A stretch of DNA of 64,000 nt from Portulaca oleracea (taxonomy: Eukaryota; Streptophyta; Magnoliopsida; Caryophyllales; Portulacaceae): assembly GCA_029582165.1 (NCBI GenBank), contig CM055873.1, forward strand, positions 52,158,581 to 52,222,580, in the 5' to 3' direction. Below are positions 45,146-56,074 of the stretch, one piece after another. Position numbers and translations under genes: made by a program. Numbering within the stretch: the stretch's first letter is position 1; each line of letters begins with the position of its first letter. The notes beneath the pieces were generated by a model. It was not told the DNA's origin, did no database searches, and saw nothing but the letters and a program-made list of their open reading frames with translations.

Positions 45146-45229
45146 TTCCAAATCCACATGAGCTTTGTTATCTCGTCCCCGTGTTAAGCTGAAAATCTGT
45201 CTAACCTATTTTCGGTGTGTCTGAGATAG

Positions 45230-45239
45230 CCCCACTTTG
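45230..45239 (-). other. Candidate polypurine tract
   Basis: AAAGTGGGGC on the minus strand, just inside the 3' LTR, where a polypurine tract that primes plus-strand synthesis is expected. Confidence 0.45.
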
Positions 45240-47739
45240 GTAGATGCGAGTAAGGCGAAAGTCAAAGTATACTATGTAACCGGAGGTAGTCCAAATTGTT
45301 GACTTGATTCTTTGGAGGTCGTCGGTGATTAATCCAAGGGTAGCTGGACTTACGGCCGAGGTAGTCAAATCTTGATTTCTTTGGATGTCGTCGGGCTTTT
45401 GAATATTCAAGGGTAGCTTGAATCGAGAATTCGTAATTGATCATTGCTAGCTTTGGTCTTTGGATATTGTCGAGCTTTGATGAATTTCTGGGTAGCGAAA
45501 AAATATTGAAGGATTGGTACCTACAAGAAGACAATGAAACTTATAAGTATCGAAGAAAAGTCAAAATGCGGGGTCGTTTCCCCTAGAAAAATGATACACA
45601 TTTTTTTTTTAAAAGTATGAGTGAAAGAAAATCCTGCTAGCCAATGAGAAAACTCCCTGTCGGCGGATGGAGGTTGACGAGGAACTCAGGGTTCCAACTT
45701 GATGATGGAGAATCAGCGCCTGGATGGAGTTGGCAAAGCTTTGTTTAAGACAAGATAAGTTTGCCATATTTGCGCAAGATCTTGCTTGAGCTCATTCGAG
45801 TCTGTCATATTCGATGACAGAATCCTCGAGAATCGAGTCAAACGATAACTTAATCTGCGAGAGACCCCACGAAGAACTCGCGGATTGAAGAAGCACCCCG
45901 ATGAATTAGGAGAATCACTTTTAGCGGGTGCACCCTCTAAGTATTTCCATGATGATCTGGAGTCAAATTTAAGACAAATCATTGGCTTGTGTTGACATTT
46001 AGTAAAACCTTCAAAGATTTCTGCTTTGGGATCAACAAGGACTTGAAGCTCCCCATTATGCTCCGCTTGGTGAGTTCACGAAATTCTGCGAGAGCTTTGC
46101 ACCCAATTGGAGCCTGCGGAAGATTTGCACATGTCTGAAGTCTTGCTCTAATCGCTAAAGTTAGCGAGATGTTCGGTGTAAGTTTCACCATCTTGTTGGG
46201 CTTAACCCAAAATTTGAGAGAGTTTTGGGACATGCCTTGCAAGATTTCACGCGGCTATCATTTCATTGATCATGAAAGTGGGAACTTTGGCGATCGCGTT
46301 GATCAGACAGCTACCAGTTCTTGAGTTCGGCAGTGATAAATTGGATCTCCATTGATGAACACCGAGAGCATGTATAATGCTTAGACCGTTCATTTATTTT
46401 TTATAATGCAAAGGACGGACTCTATGATGTTAATGCACTAATGCAGATTCTTTTAATCTATAATGATGCAAGACACACATGCAATGCATAAGAAAGTCTA
46501 GGTATTGAGCTGTGGTTGATGAATCTTGAAATATCAGGACGCTTTAAATGGTGAGAACCAAAATTCGACAAGCATTTTTAACTCGTAAACTCGGCTTCGA
46601 GCCCTCCTCCAAATATGTGATGAATCTAATCCATGAGAATTGATATCCTGAAACACTCTAGTTGAACCTCGAGGGAACCTCGAGAGCTTAGATCAACATG
46701 GAGTCTTCCGAGACTTCAGTTGGACATAAATAATCGACGAGACAAGGGGTTTGAGTCTCTACGGGTCATAAAGTCCGCGAGAGCTCTTATTTGCAAGGAT
46801 TCTGCTTTAATCTGTTTGAGCACAACCTGGAGGCTGGATAAGATCCTTTCGACAGATCACTTGAAAGAAGTTTGATTATTTGGGCCGGACTTCAAAAGCT
46901 TCCTACGTATCCACTTCATGAATGGAATCAGGCCGTCGTAGTTCAAAAGGTAGTGTAAGTATTTAGTTGCTAACTTAATAAGTCAGTGGCTAATAACTTA
47001 GGGATAGTTCTTTGGTTACGATCACGGTTGCTATATCGACATTGTCTTTAAGACATTGAATTTCCATAGTTTTCCCCTTTTACGAAGCTCCATGAATATG
47101 CTAGGGGTGAATATGCTCGGTGACAAGCCACCAAAAGTCATGAGAACCTCATGAAATGAGAAATCTGCTAAGATCTTCAAGCTCAAATTGATAAATGTGA
47201 ACATGCTTTTACAAAAGTTGTTCAAAGACTTGGCTTCTAATGTTGGACCCTATGTTGGACATGCTTTTGAAAAAGTAGTCCAATTATACAATCGGTGAGG
47301 ATTCTCTTTAAAATTGTGGACCGTCTGTTGTCATGAGAGTATCGAGCGATCAATCTGCCCCATAAGGGATCATAGGGACTTGGCTTGTGAAGAACATGCT
47401 TAAAAAGTTGTTCTTATGTAAAGTGTTCTTGGAAGAATCGATGATGAACATTCGTTCTTGAAAATCATGAAGATTGACCTTACAAAAATCTGCTAGGACT
47501 TTTCTGCAGCTATAACTTATCGCCCCTGGATAGTAGAGTTTGATCTTGCTATCCCATGAAATATGAAGGAAAGTGACAAGACTGACGTGTAATTTCCACG
47601 AGAAGAGACGAGAACGAAATGCTCACTCTTAGGCACCCTAGATTGACTGTTAAAAGGTGGGCAAAAGGAAAAAAGATTGACCCTGGATGCAACTAGTAAT
47701 GATCAGGAAATCTAAGCCAAAATGAATTATACCCTGACA
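45240..47739 (-). other. Element interior without recognisable genes
   Basis: About 2.5 kb between the 3' LTR and the tandem repeat. It is less AT-rich than the host spacers. No pol motif (YVDD-type RT box, integrase HHCC or DDE) and no frame over about 90 codons on either strand. Could be decayed pol or captured sequence. Confidence 0.4.
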
Positions 47740-47865
47740 GCCCCCAATTGAAAAAGAAAACAGAGGGAAAGAGAAAGCCCCCAGTTCGAAAGGAAGACAA
47801 AGGGAAACAGAAAGCCCCCAATTCGAAAAGAAGACATACAAAGGGGAAGAGAAAGCCCCCAGTGT
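47740..47865. repeat. 37-41 bp tandem repeat (three full units)
   Basis: Each unit starts AGCCCCCARTT and ends in a purine run (GGGAAAGAGAA-like): 37, 37 and 41 bp, followed by a fourth partial unit. On the minus strand it reads as repeated GxLxFPF... but the unit length is not a multiple of three throughout. Confidence 0.7.
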
Positions 47866-48510
47866 CCATGAAGAAAGGCCATGAAGAAAAGAAGGTGCGA
47901 GACTTTACGAGCAAGTTTAATCAACAGCGGAAAAGACCTTATATCACATGTAAACAAGACCAATGAAAATGAGGTGCATAATAGAGACTCAATAAGGTCA
48001 AATTCATTTCAAAGCAAACTCTATTTCAATACTATGAGCATAAGACCAAGATACAAAACCAGTTACTCTATATTGTACCCCTAAACAATCATGTATCACC
48101 TTAGCAATTGATGAGCTAGCGAAGCTAGTAGATCCTCACTTTAGGTAAAGGGGAACACTCCTCTCAATGTGTTTAGAAATATGAGGGTTCACTCAAACTC
48201 ATTCCAATGCATACAACTGCCATAAGCTTGGCAAGACTCTCAACCCTCCATCACTGAGGACAACATGCAAAAATACTAATCATGAGGACTTTCAAAAGGG
48301 TGTAATGGGGTTCAGGCTAAGGTAAGGAGGGAAATCATTTGGAAAATGTGGAGCTAAGTAGCCAAGTACCTAAGGAGCAACAACATTTCCATTACACGCA
48401 ATACAACACCTCCACACTGAACCTTAAACGAACACAAAACATCCATAACAAAAGAAAACCGGGATAGAGTACCACATACAAATCAAAACCCAAAATTAAA
48501 ACAAAAAATA

Positions 48511-48605
48511 AAACTTCTCTCTCTCTTTTTTTTTCTTTTTTTCCTTTTTTTTTTGCTTTTTCTTTTTTTCTGTTCCTTTTCTTTTTTCGTTTTGCTTCTT
48601 TTGTT
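48511..48605. repeat. Pyrimidine-rich tract
   Basis: Almost pure T/C over about 95 bp (CTCTCTCTC then T runs broken by single C or G); polypurine in the element's own orientation. Confidence 0.6.
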
Positions 48606-49516
48606 TTATTATGCATTCCTAGTTTTTGAACTCTTTTTGTTTTTTAATGAATAGCATGAAAATCTAAAGAGCAACTCAAATCCCGGTAGTCACAAGTTAT
48701 AACCTTTGAGAATAAAAATGATAGAAAGGATATTCAACAATGTACTTCCCTTGTAGCAACAAACCAACTATTCACTCTCAACAATCGACCACGAAACTGC
48801 CTCATACAACTGAACTGTTGCTCATTCTATCTTGGCTAAAGGTAGGAAATTATGTAAAGGCCAAGGGTGTGTACTTATAGGGTAAACAACAAGACAGGAA
48901 AAAGGGTTAGCAAGGGCTTGCAAAAAGAGGTTAAAATGTCAGGTGGCCATTTGGCTATGTAGCTAACAAAAGGATGCCTCAATCATATTAACACAAAGCA
49001 TATGCCAAATGTGATTTTAAGGAATATCAAGCCAAGTTCTAGAGATGCACACATGAAAGAGTTACACACAAAAAGAAAATGAGACTATATATAATGAATA
49101 GTCTATGAAGGCTTAAAATCTCACGGGTTATTCTACTAACCCTTCAACTAGCTCAAAAGATAAACAATTACTAAAATTCAACAATCATGCAAGAAGTACT
49201 CAAGAATGAAAGGCTTGCACAAAGTAATACAACTGACTCAGGCATTTCAATTTGGATAATTGCTTGACCTAGACATCTTGTTGGTGTGGCGTCCCCAAAC
49301 TCTGTGGCGCTTGTAGAATCACGGCCTCGACTTGAGTATTTTCCATTGGCGCATCCTTTTCTTGAAAGTTGTTCTAGTGCTTGGCACATGGAGTGTTTCC
49401 TTGCTAGGCGAAAGTTTGCTTGTTAGTATAAGTGTTCTTTGACCCCAGTTAGCGATTCACTTTCGATTTTGATTCGGCCAATCTTAGTGAGGCAAAGTCC
49501 TTAATGGGTTGAAACC

Positions 49517-49930
49517 TTAGATGGGTGTTGTACAAGGTTGTAAGCCTTGCACAAGCATATCTACTTGATGTTCCTCGGAAGGCGATCTACCATTTGGTGC
49601 TTTTGCCCTCCATTGAGCGTAGTAGTCAGAGAATGTCTCTTCTTCTCCTTGCTTCATGAGCTCCATGTCCCTTAAAGTGACGGGCATGTCAACATTGTAG
49701 GAGTATTGGTGTAAGAACTCCTTGCAAAGTGTGTTCCATCGTGAGGTCTTAGTAGGGTGAGTGTGTTGTACCACTTCATAACGTCAGGGCCTAAAGTCGA
49801 GGAAAGATAATGTGGTAAATATCCTCCTCGACTCCTTTGTTGTCATAGCCCTAGAAAATTCCGCGTGTTGATATGGGTTCGGTACCATGAAATTTGATAT
49901 CGGGCATGTTGAATTTAGGGAAGTCTACCA
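49517..49930 (-). pseudogene. gag remnant of the Tat/Ogre-like element
   Basis: The minus strand gives PKFNMPDIKFHGTEP, then after frame breaks KGVEEDIYHIIFP-like and GPDVMKWYNTL-like segments. Then comes an open stretch, RWNTLCKEFLHQYSYNVDMP, VTLRDMELMKQGEEETFSDY and SEEHQVDMLVQGLQP. This aligns throughout with the gag at 61849-62727. Gag forms the retrotransposon's virus-like particle; this copy has several shifts and stops and cannot make it. Confidence 0.8.
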
Positions 49931-51782
49931 GAGCAGTGTGAAACCTATGCGTCCATAAGCGGTTGTTGAAGAGAGTAGATTCTTTGACATTTGTTCAATG
50001 CGGCCTAGTCTCGAGTTCGAACCCTCGTGGACCGACCGTCCTTCTCCTTTCTTGATTGCTCAATTTCACGTGAAAGGATTCTTAATTTGAATTCTTCGCC
50101 TCCTCCATGGCATGAATGATATCATCAATTCTCGATTACGTGCCTCTGGCGAGCATTCATAGTGACTTGCGTGTTCGAATCATGTTGGTCGATTGCTCTA
50201 TTTCAACATTTGGAGGAGGTGGTGGAAGAGGCACGGTCCCTCCTGCGGATCATTATCGGTGACTTCGAATGATCGACATTGTTTGGTGGGTCGATTACCT
50301 AAGACTCGGCTCTGCTTGGATGCTTCTTCGTCGATTGCTTTGGTGGCCTTGCGACCCTCGTTCTTGTTGTAGTAGGCGTTAAAAGCTTCTAACGATCTAT
50401 CTCGTCCCTTTGATGTACCCAAAACCAACCAATTACATTCGGGAAGATGAAGGAATTCGGGACTCGGCTCAACAAGTGAGACCACGATGCATGTTATGGA
50501 TGAAGAATTTTATTTGTACCGAATGGTGAACTAAAGCTCAAAATCATATGCGAAGCATAAATAAAACTCTTATGAAAATCTGGACTCGACTGAAATGACA
50601 TATTTAGACCTTATCGGGCGAATCCAAAGAAAGAACTCGGGCCTCACATATGGGCTAAACATATCAATTCTAGCGATTAAACTAACTAAAAGCCCATTTG
50701 GACCACACAAGGGTAGGCCCACTCACAAAATCCGTGTGGATCCCATGAGGCCCAACAACCTTATGCGGTCGAATGATCTTTCGACCCAGATGAAAAGACT
50801 TTATGAACATGGAAACACAAACTAAAAAAACACGAAACCACCTCAACTTAAGCGTGACTACAGAGCTCTGCGGGATCATGGCAGTTCGGGGTTTTGGATT
50901 TGGGATCTGCGCGGATTTTCTGAGCAGTGCAGAACCTAAATCCAGGTGGAACACAAGAACGAAGAAAAAAAAACAATGATTTGGACCACCACGCACAAAC
51001 ACATGGAACACCTAATTTAGACACATCGATGGCCAGAGCTCACAAGAAATCCGCAGTTTACGGGCTCGAGCTCTTCTTAGGGCCTAAACTAGGCTAAACA
51101 CAAAAACGAGAAAAAGAGAACTGGAAGGATTTGGACCACACATGACCCGGCCCCGGTGATCATGGATTCCACGGGCTTGAGTCCTGTGTGGGCCAAATCT
51201 GAACCAATCTTGACTTCCCTCGATTTAGGCACTGCGGCCAGTGAGCTCAGCAGAAATCGCGCGGATTTGGGGCTCGAGCCTCTTGTCGGGCCTAAATCGA
51301 GTCGACACAAAAACAAAAGACCCAAAGACTTTATTTTGAATTTCTCTAAGCACTCTTGCATGGTCGGGTTGAGGTAGGGAAAAACACATAGCATACCAAT
51401 GTAGTTCAATCCTAACCAAGGCCCTACGTTTAGAGTTTTAAGGGTCGATTTACTACCGGCTCCTAGCTCGTGTCCCGGGTATTTGGCCTCCATGGGGTGC
51501 ATGGAAGGTTAATACCCCCGGGTTGCTCCTTTTAATCAGGTGGATTAAGGAGTATGGCACGAGGGAAAAACAACCAGGCTCGGTGAAGGTCTAAGTGGAC
51601 CCACTGAGTTGAATGGTTAATGTTTTCCCAAAAATGGTAAATAAGGATTTCCTAAGCGGTACCTTGTGTGCCCGACGAAGGAAGGCAGTGAAATGCAAAT
51701 AATGCCTAAAAGAAAAAAAGCGTGACAACTTTTTTAAGAAAAAAAGAAAACCCGACTTTTCAAGTTTTACCCTCTTATAAGT
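49931..51782 (-). other. Untranslated leader of the element
   Basis: Between primer binding site and gag. Contains isolated CCGCGCGGATTT palindromes and matches the corresponding leader of the second element (e.g. CATGCACCCCATGGAGGCCA near 51480-51502 and 60368-60390). 50198-50485 is a decayed counterpart of the pre-gag segment at 61440-61640. Confidence 0.5.
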
Positions 51783-51800
51783 CCCGGTGGAGTCGCCCTT
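51783..51800 (-). other. Primer binding site
   Basis: Directly inside the 5' LTR the minus strand reads AAGGGCGACTCCACCGGGAC; the second element has TGCGACTCCACTGGGGAC at the same place. GGCGACTCC...GGGGAC resembles the tRNA-Arg-type primer site described for Ogre elements; the tRNA identity is from memory and should be confirmed. Confidence 0.6.
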
Positions 51801-52931
51801 TGTAGGGCCCATGACGGAGTCCCCACGGAAGGTCGATTCGGCGTAGGGTTGCTTATTTACTAAAGGGACGAAATTGAGACTTTTGGCTTTTCAAGGGTTA
51901 ATTTGAAATTCGACAAAAGTAAAAAAAAAGCGAACCAAGTGCGGATCGCGCGGATCGTAGGCCAACTGGCCTAAATGGTGCCTGGATCCATGCGGATTCC
52001 CAGACCATTCTGGACCAAAAAATTAAAAAAGGAAAAAAGCAAACCGGGAAGGATCCGCGCGGATTTGGATCCTTTAGGGGCCAAAAGTAATTTGTCGAGG
52101 CAAAAGAAAAGAAAGAAAAAAAGCGAAAGAAAGCTGGGCCAACCAAGGCGGATCATGCGGATCGGGCACTTTAAACGAAACAATTTTTAACAAAGCGAAA
52201 AGATGAAAAGAGAAAAAGCCGACCCAAATAGACACGGATCGCGCGAATCGCGCGGATTAAGTCCATTTTGGTCGGTGTTCCTCTTTTCTCTTTTTCTGAC
52301 TTTTTTAGAAAAAAATGAAAAAAAAACCTAAAAAAAGAGAAGTCGCGATTAATTTTAAAAGTAAAATTAACAAAACCTAAATTTTTATGACTCCGGTCTC
52401 GAACCAAAAGAACGGGTCCGGGGGTAAAGGTGTCGGTGTAGGGGGATGCCCTTGCACCGCCCGCCGAAGCGGCCTTTACTAAGTCGGGTTTACATTAGAA
52501 AATAAAATAAAGAAAAGTTGTCACAGATTTACTAAAAGTTCATGCAATTAATGATAGAATGCCAAAGTTCAACATGTAACAAGAAAGAGAAAAAAAAACT
52601 AAAATTACAGCGGGCGGGGCGTATTAACTACATTGTTATATTCTTTCAAAACAGATGAAATATGAATGGAACAAAAACAGAGAACAGCGGATTATACCAC
52701 AAAATCCGCGCAGATTTAGCTGAAGAATAGGTTGCCGGAATCCAATTTAGGTCGGGTGTGCGTCGGAATTTGTATAACAAGGTAGCCGAGAGAGACCATT
52801 GGGAAAATCAGCGGATTTCCTTATGCTTATCGGGGTTGAATTTGTGTTTGCCGGAATCAAATGTATTCGCCTCGAAAATCACCTCCCCAAAATCAAAAAA
52901 TAGCCCACCCCAAAATCGGATCCGCGCGGAT

Positions 52932-52941
52932 CCTTAAATAA
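52932..52941 (-). promoter_or_regulatory. TATA-like box of the 5' LTR
   Basis: TTATTTAAGG on the minus strand, directly before GATCCGCGCGGATC, about 615 bp into the LTR. Conserved in position and sequence with the second element, which supports a core-promoter role. Confidence 0.55.
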
Positions 52942-53179
52942 CCAGGCTGGCGGTGGTAGCGTGCGGTTATTCCCTCGACCCAGGAAATCCGCGCCACTCC
53001 CAGCGGTTGCAAGGCGGTTTTGATCAGTTATGCTGACTGCAGAGTAACCGCCAGAAAATTGCCAGAATCCGCGCAATCCTGACCGACCCGAATCTGCGCG
53101 GATTCTTGGGTTCTATTTGGATCCGGACCCAGTTCAAGATCCGCGTGGATCCACGTTCAAAATCTGGGCTGGGCATAAA

Positions 53180-53485
53180 TCCGCGCCGATCTAAATAAAT
53201 CCGCGCCACTTTTCTATATTTGGCCCAAAATAAAATCCGCGCCAACTTTAGTAGTTTGGCCCAAATTTCGTGAAACCCGTGCAGCCCTCTTTTGGCCCAA
53301 ATGCTGAAATCCGTGCCAACCCGCCTGCTTTGGCCCAAAACCCTCAAATCCGCGCAAACCCGCCTATTTTGGCCCAAATCCGTAAAATCCGCGCAGACCC
53401 AGTTCTTGAGCCCAGTCCAGAAATCCGCGCCAATCTTCTCTTAAGCCAGGTCCGACTTTGGCCCAAATCCGCGCGGGTTCCAAAT
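53180..53485. repeat. CG-rich tandem array in U3 (5' LTR copy)
   Basis: Same array as 44840-45145, with TTTGGCCC cores 35-39 bp apart alternating with AAATCCGCGC words. It lies about 240-540 bp upstream of the TATA-like box in the element's orientation, where enhancers would act. Confidence 0.75.
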
Positions 53486-53555
53486 CCACATGAGCTTTGT
53501 TATCTCGTCCCCGTGTTAAGCTGAAAATCTGTCTGACCTATTTTCGGTGTCTACA

Positions 53556-54907
53556 AGCACTATCAAATATCATTCTGGTTTCCCCAACTTGAAGAAATTG
53601 GAATTCTTAGGGCTGGGCTTGGAGGTAGTTCCAGGGGAATTCCAAGGTGCCTCCTCCCTTGAATCACTTGAAATTCGGGGGTGCCAAGAGTTGAAAGATA
53701 TTCCAACGTGGATTGACAATCTCACCAGTCTACAAAAGTTGGAGATTTATTACTGTCAAAAATTGACTTGGTTGCCGAAGCAGATAGGCAATGTCTCCAA
53801 CTTGGAGGAGCTGGAAATCAACCACTGCCCGAGGCTTAGAGAAAAAAAGGAAGCAGGTCGAGATGAACAAATAACTTCTTCATCGTCCAAGTTGAAGGTA
53901 GTAAAATTTGATAATGTTGGGCTGGAGGCTGTTCCTGATTGTTTTCGAGGCCTTTCCTCGCTGCAATCACTTGAAATAAGATATTGCAATGAATTTAGTG
54001 AATTTCCAGAGTGGATTGACACTCTCGGCTCCCTCAAAGAGCTTGTTATTTGTAGTTGCCATCAATTGACATCATTGCCGAAGCAGATAGCTCACTTATC
54101 CAACTTAAAGAGCCTTCAAATAAAGGAATGCCCGAACATGAGCTGGAAGGGAAGAAATGAAGTAGGGAGTACGAAGTCAGAGCCCCATTGGATGCAACAA
54201 AGGGAGGGGACAGACAAAGGCAAACAAGCATTGATTCCTCCATTCCCTAACTTGAAGGAATTAGTATTGTGGAATGTTGGGATAGAAGTGATTCCTGATG
54301 AATTTCAAGGCATCTCATCACTTGAATCACTTAGGATTTATGGATGTTCAAAACTGAAGGATATACCAAAGTGGATTGGAAGCCTCAGCTACTCCCTCAA
54401 AAGGCTTCATATTCAGAATTGTCCACAGTTGACATCATTAGTTGAGCAAATGGTAGCCTTTCCCAACCTCGAGGAACTTATACTTGGTCGGTGCCTTAAG
54501 GTGGAGAAAATATGGGAGAAGGCAATAAATGAAGAAGAAGAAGAAGAATATGAATGGACGCCCTTAATCCTTACTTCCCAAACTTGAAGCAACTATGTCT
54601 TTGGGATCTACAGGTAAAAGTAGTTCCTAAAGAGTTTCGGGGCATCTCCTCCCTAGAAGATCTTGACATTAGAAATTGGGAACAATTGGAGGAACTACCA
54701 GAGTCAATACACACACTTACCTCTCTCAAAGAGCTGTTGATTTATGAATGTCCCAAATTGAGAAGGTTGCCAAACCAGATAGCCAACCTCTCCAACTTGA
54801 AGGAGCTTTGTATCAGATCTTGCCCGAGCCTTGAGAAAAGATGCAAGAACCCAGAAGGTGAAGATTGGCCCCTCATTCAACATGTCCCTCATGTCAAGCA
54901 AAGGTAA
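53556..54907 (+). pseudogene. NLR-E, right part (LRR C-terminus)
   Basis: Resumes the NLR at AGCACTATCAAATATCATT and carries four super-modules nearly identical to NLR-A (GLGLEVVPGEFQGASSLESL; NVGLEAVPDCFRGLSSLQSL; VGIEVIPDEFQGISSLESL; LQVKVVPKEFRGISSLEDL). One G is missing near 54555 (GAATGGACGCC versus GAATGGGACGCC), shifting the last module into another frame. It still runs to a normal stop but lacks the DVYLND segment of the usual tail. ELPEWIHT has become ELPESIHT. The resemblance to NLR-A suggests these two are sister duplicates. Confidence 0.9.
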
Positions 54908-55400
54908 GAGTAGAAAACAAACAATTTTATTTTGATCTACTTCCACTTGTATCTAAAACAGTGATAAGGTTATTCAGTAGTTTTATTTCCTGAAAAATAA
55001 TCTTTACTTAGTTTATGGTAATTCAGAGATGTTATACTACTTGTTCAAGATCAAAGAAATAAACAAAGAATTTACCTTTGAAAAGCTTTGGAATTTCGCC
55101 ATCAATTTGACCCTGCGCTGCTTCCCAAATTCTGCAAAATTGTTGAGTTACTGGTAATCAGATCGAAATTTAGGGATGCAATTTGAGAGAAAAAAATTGC
55201 AATTAGCCATCTAAAAAAGATGGAAGCCTTTAAATCTGAAAAAGAAAGGATTGATGGAGTTGAATCTTTTGGGCGGGTGAATTTTGGAGGGGGAAAAAGA
55301 AGGGCGAAGGCATGACCGACTTAAGTGCGAACAAGCCTCGAGCGTATGCCATCATAATTTAGAGCCGTAAAAAAATCCGAGATCATTCCGGGTTCGGATA
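54908..55400 (+). repeat. Conserved NLR 3' flank, copy 7
   Basis: AGAGTAGAAAACAAACAATT, CTTTGAAAAGCTTTGGAATT and ATGGAAGCCTTTAAATCTGA in the usual order, very close to copy 3. Confidence 0.7.
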
Positions 55401-55774
55401 AATCGGACCTCGGACAATAATTTTATATTTGATATCCAACAACTTTTTCGTATATTTTTTAGGTTTAACTTGGGTCGGACAAATCAGATAAACATAAATT
55501 CGAGTATAAATTGGGTTCGGATAACAAAAATTTGAAACAATTGTGCTTGAATATTCCGTCAAACTGTTCAATGTCAAAATTCGGAAAAAAATTCTATGAT
55601 CATACCCAATTTTTTTTTAAGATCTGGCGAACTTTTGCCAGCCCCACGACTGATTTGTTTGCATGTTTGCAATAGTTGCTTGATTATGTAGTTTATTTAT
55701 GTTGTACTTATAATTTTTTTACAATGAAAGTTATATTTTTATAAGTCATCGAACTACATAACTAAAATGATTTT
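55401..55774. other. Duplicated spacer, no gene
   Basis: Parallel to 20501-20850; no coding signal. Confidence 0.5.
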
Positions 55775-56070
55775 TAGACAATAATACACTAAATTTTAGG
55801 GATATTATAGAACTTTTTTTGTACTCTAATACACTTAATTAAGAGGGTATTGGACAATAATGCACCTGGAACATGACACGGTGGCGGTCTTATGTCGAGG
55901 TGTCGTTTTTCTTTTTCTTTTAAGAAAAAACATATGTCTTACATGACAAAAAGTTTTTCTGAAAAAAATAGAAAAACTCCACCTCAAAGTAGGACTGTCA
56001 CCACGTCAACCACCATCAAAATTGTTCTGAGTGCATTATTATCAAATACCCTCAAAATTCAGTGTATTAA
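55775..56070. repeat. Long inverted-repeat element, copy
   Basis: Left arm GACAATAATACACTAAATTT and GGTATTGGACAATAATGCAC; right arm CTGAGTGCATTATTATCAAA and ATACCCTCAAAATTCAGTG. Same core as 20940-21130. Confidence 0.6.
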
Positions 56071-56074
56071 GTGT

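Larger units (their letters stand above)
43457..45225 (-). repeat. 3' LTR of the Tat/Ogre-like element
   Basis: Matches 51801-53555 over its whole length. Its outer end is TGTAGGGCCCGCGGCC. The inner end reads ...TTTTCGGTGTGTCTGAGA instead of ...TTTTCGGTGTCTACA, so the inner boundary is altered and set approximately. Several palindromic and homopolymer spots differ from the other LTR, while stretches such as 44100-44440 and 44740-45200 are nearly identical. Confidence 0.85.
43457..53555 (-). mobile_element. Non-autonomous Tat/Ogre-like Ty3/gypsy LTR retrotransposon inserted in NLR-E
   Basis: 10,099 bp with TG...CA termini (TGTAGGGCCC at 43457, CTACA at 53555), two LTRs of about 1.76 kb, and the perfect 5-bp duplication AGCAC (43452-43456, 53556-53560) inside the NLR reading frame. 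The primer binding site (51783-51800) and the gag remnant (49517-49930) read on the minus strand, so the 5' LTR is the right-hand one. The 6.6 kb interior has no recognisable protease, reverse transcriptase, RNase H or integrase, so the copy is non-autonomous or internally replaced. Long stretches of the two LTRs are identical, which points to recent insertion. The element starting at 58488 belongs to the same family and is a possible relative of a helper. Confidence 0.9.
51801..53555 (-). repeat. 5' LTR of the Tat/Ogre-like element
   Basis: 1755 bp, TG...CA ends (TGTAGACACCGAAAATAGG on the minus strand). U3 lies at the right, from 53555 down to the TATA-like box at 52941. The start of U3 is shared with the element at 58488 (TGTAGACACCGAAAAT). 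Confidence 0.88.
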
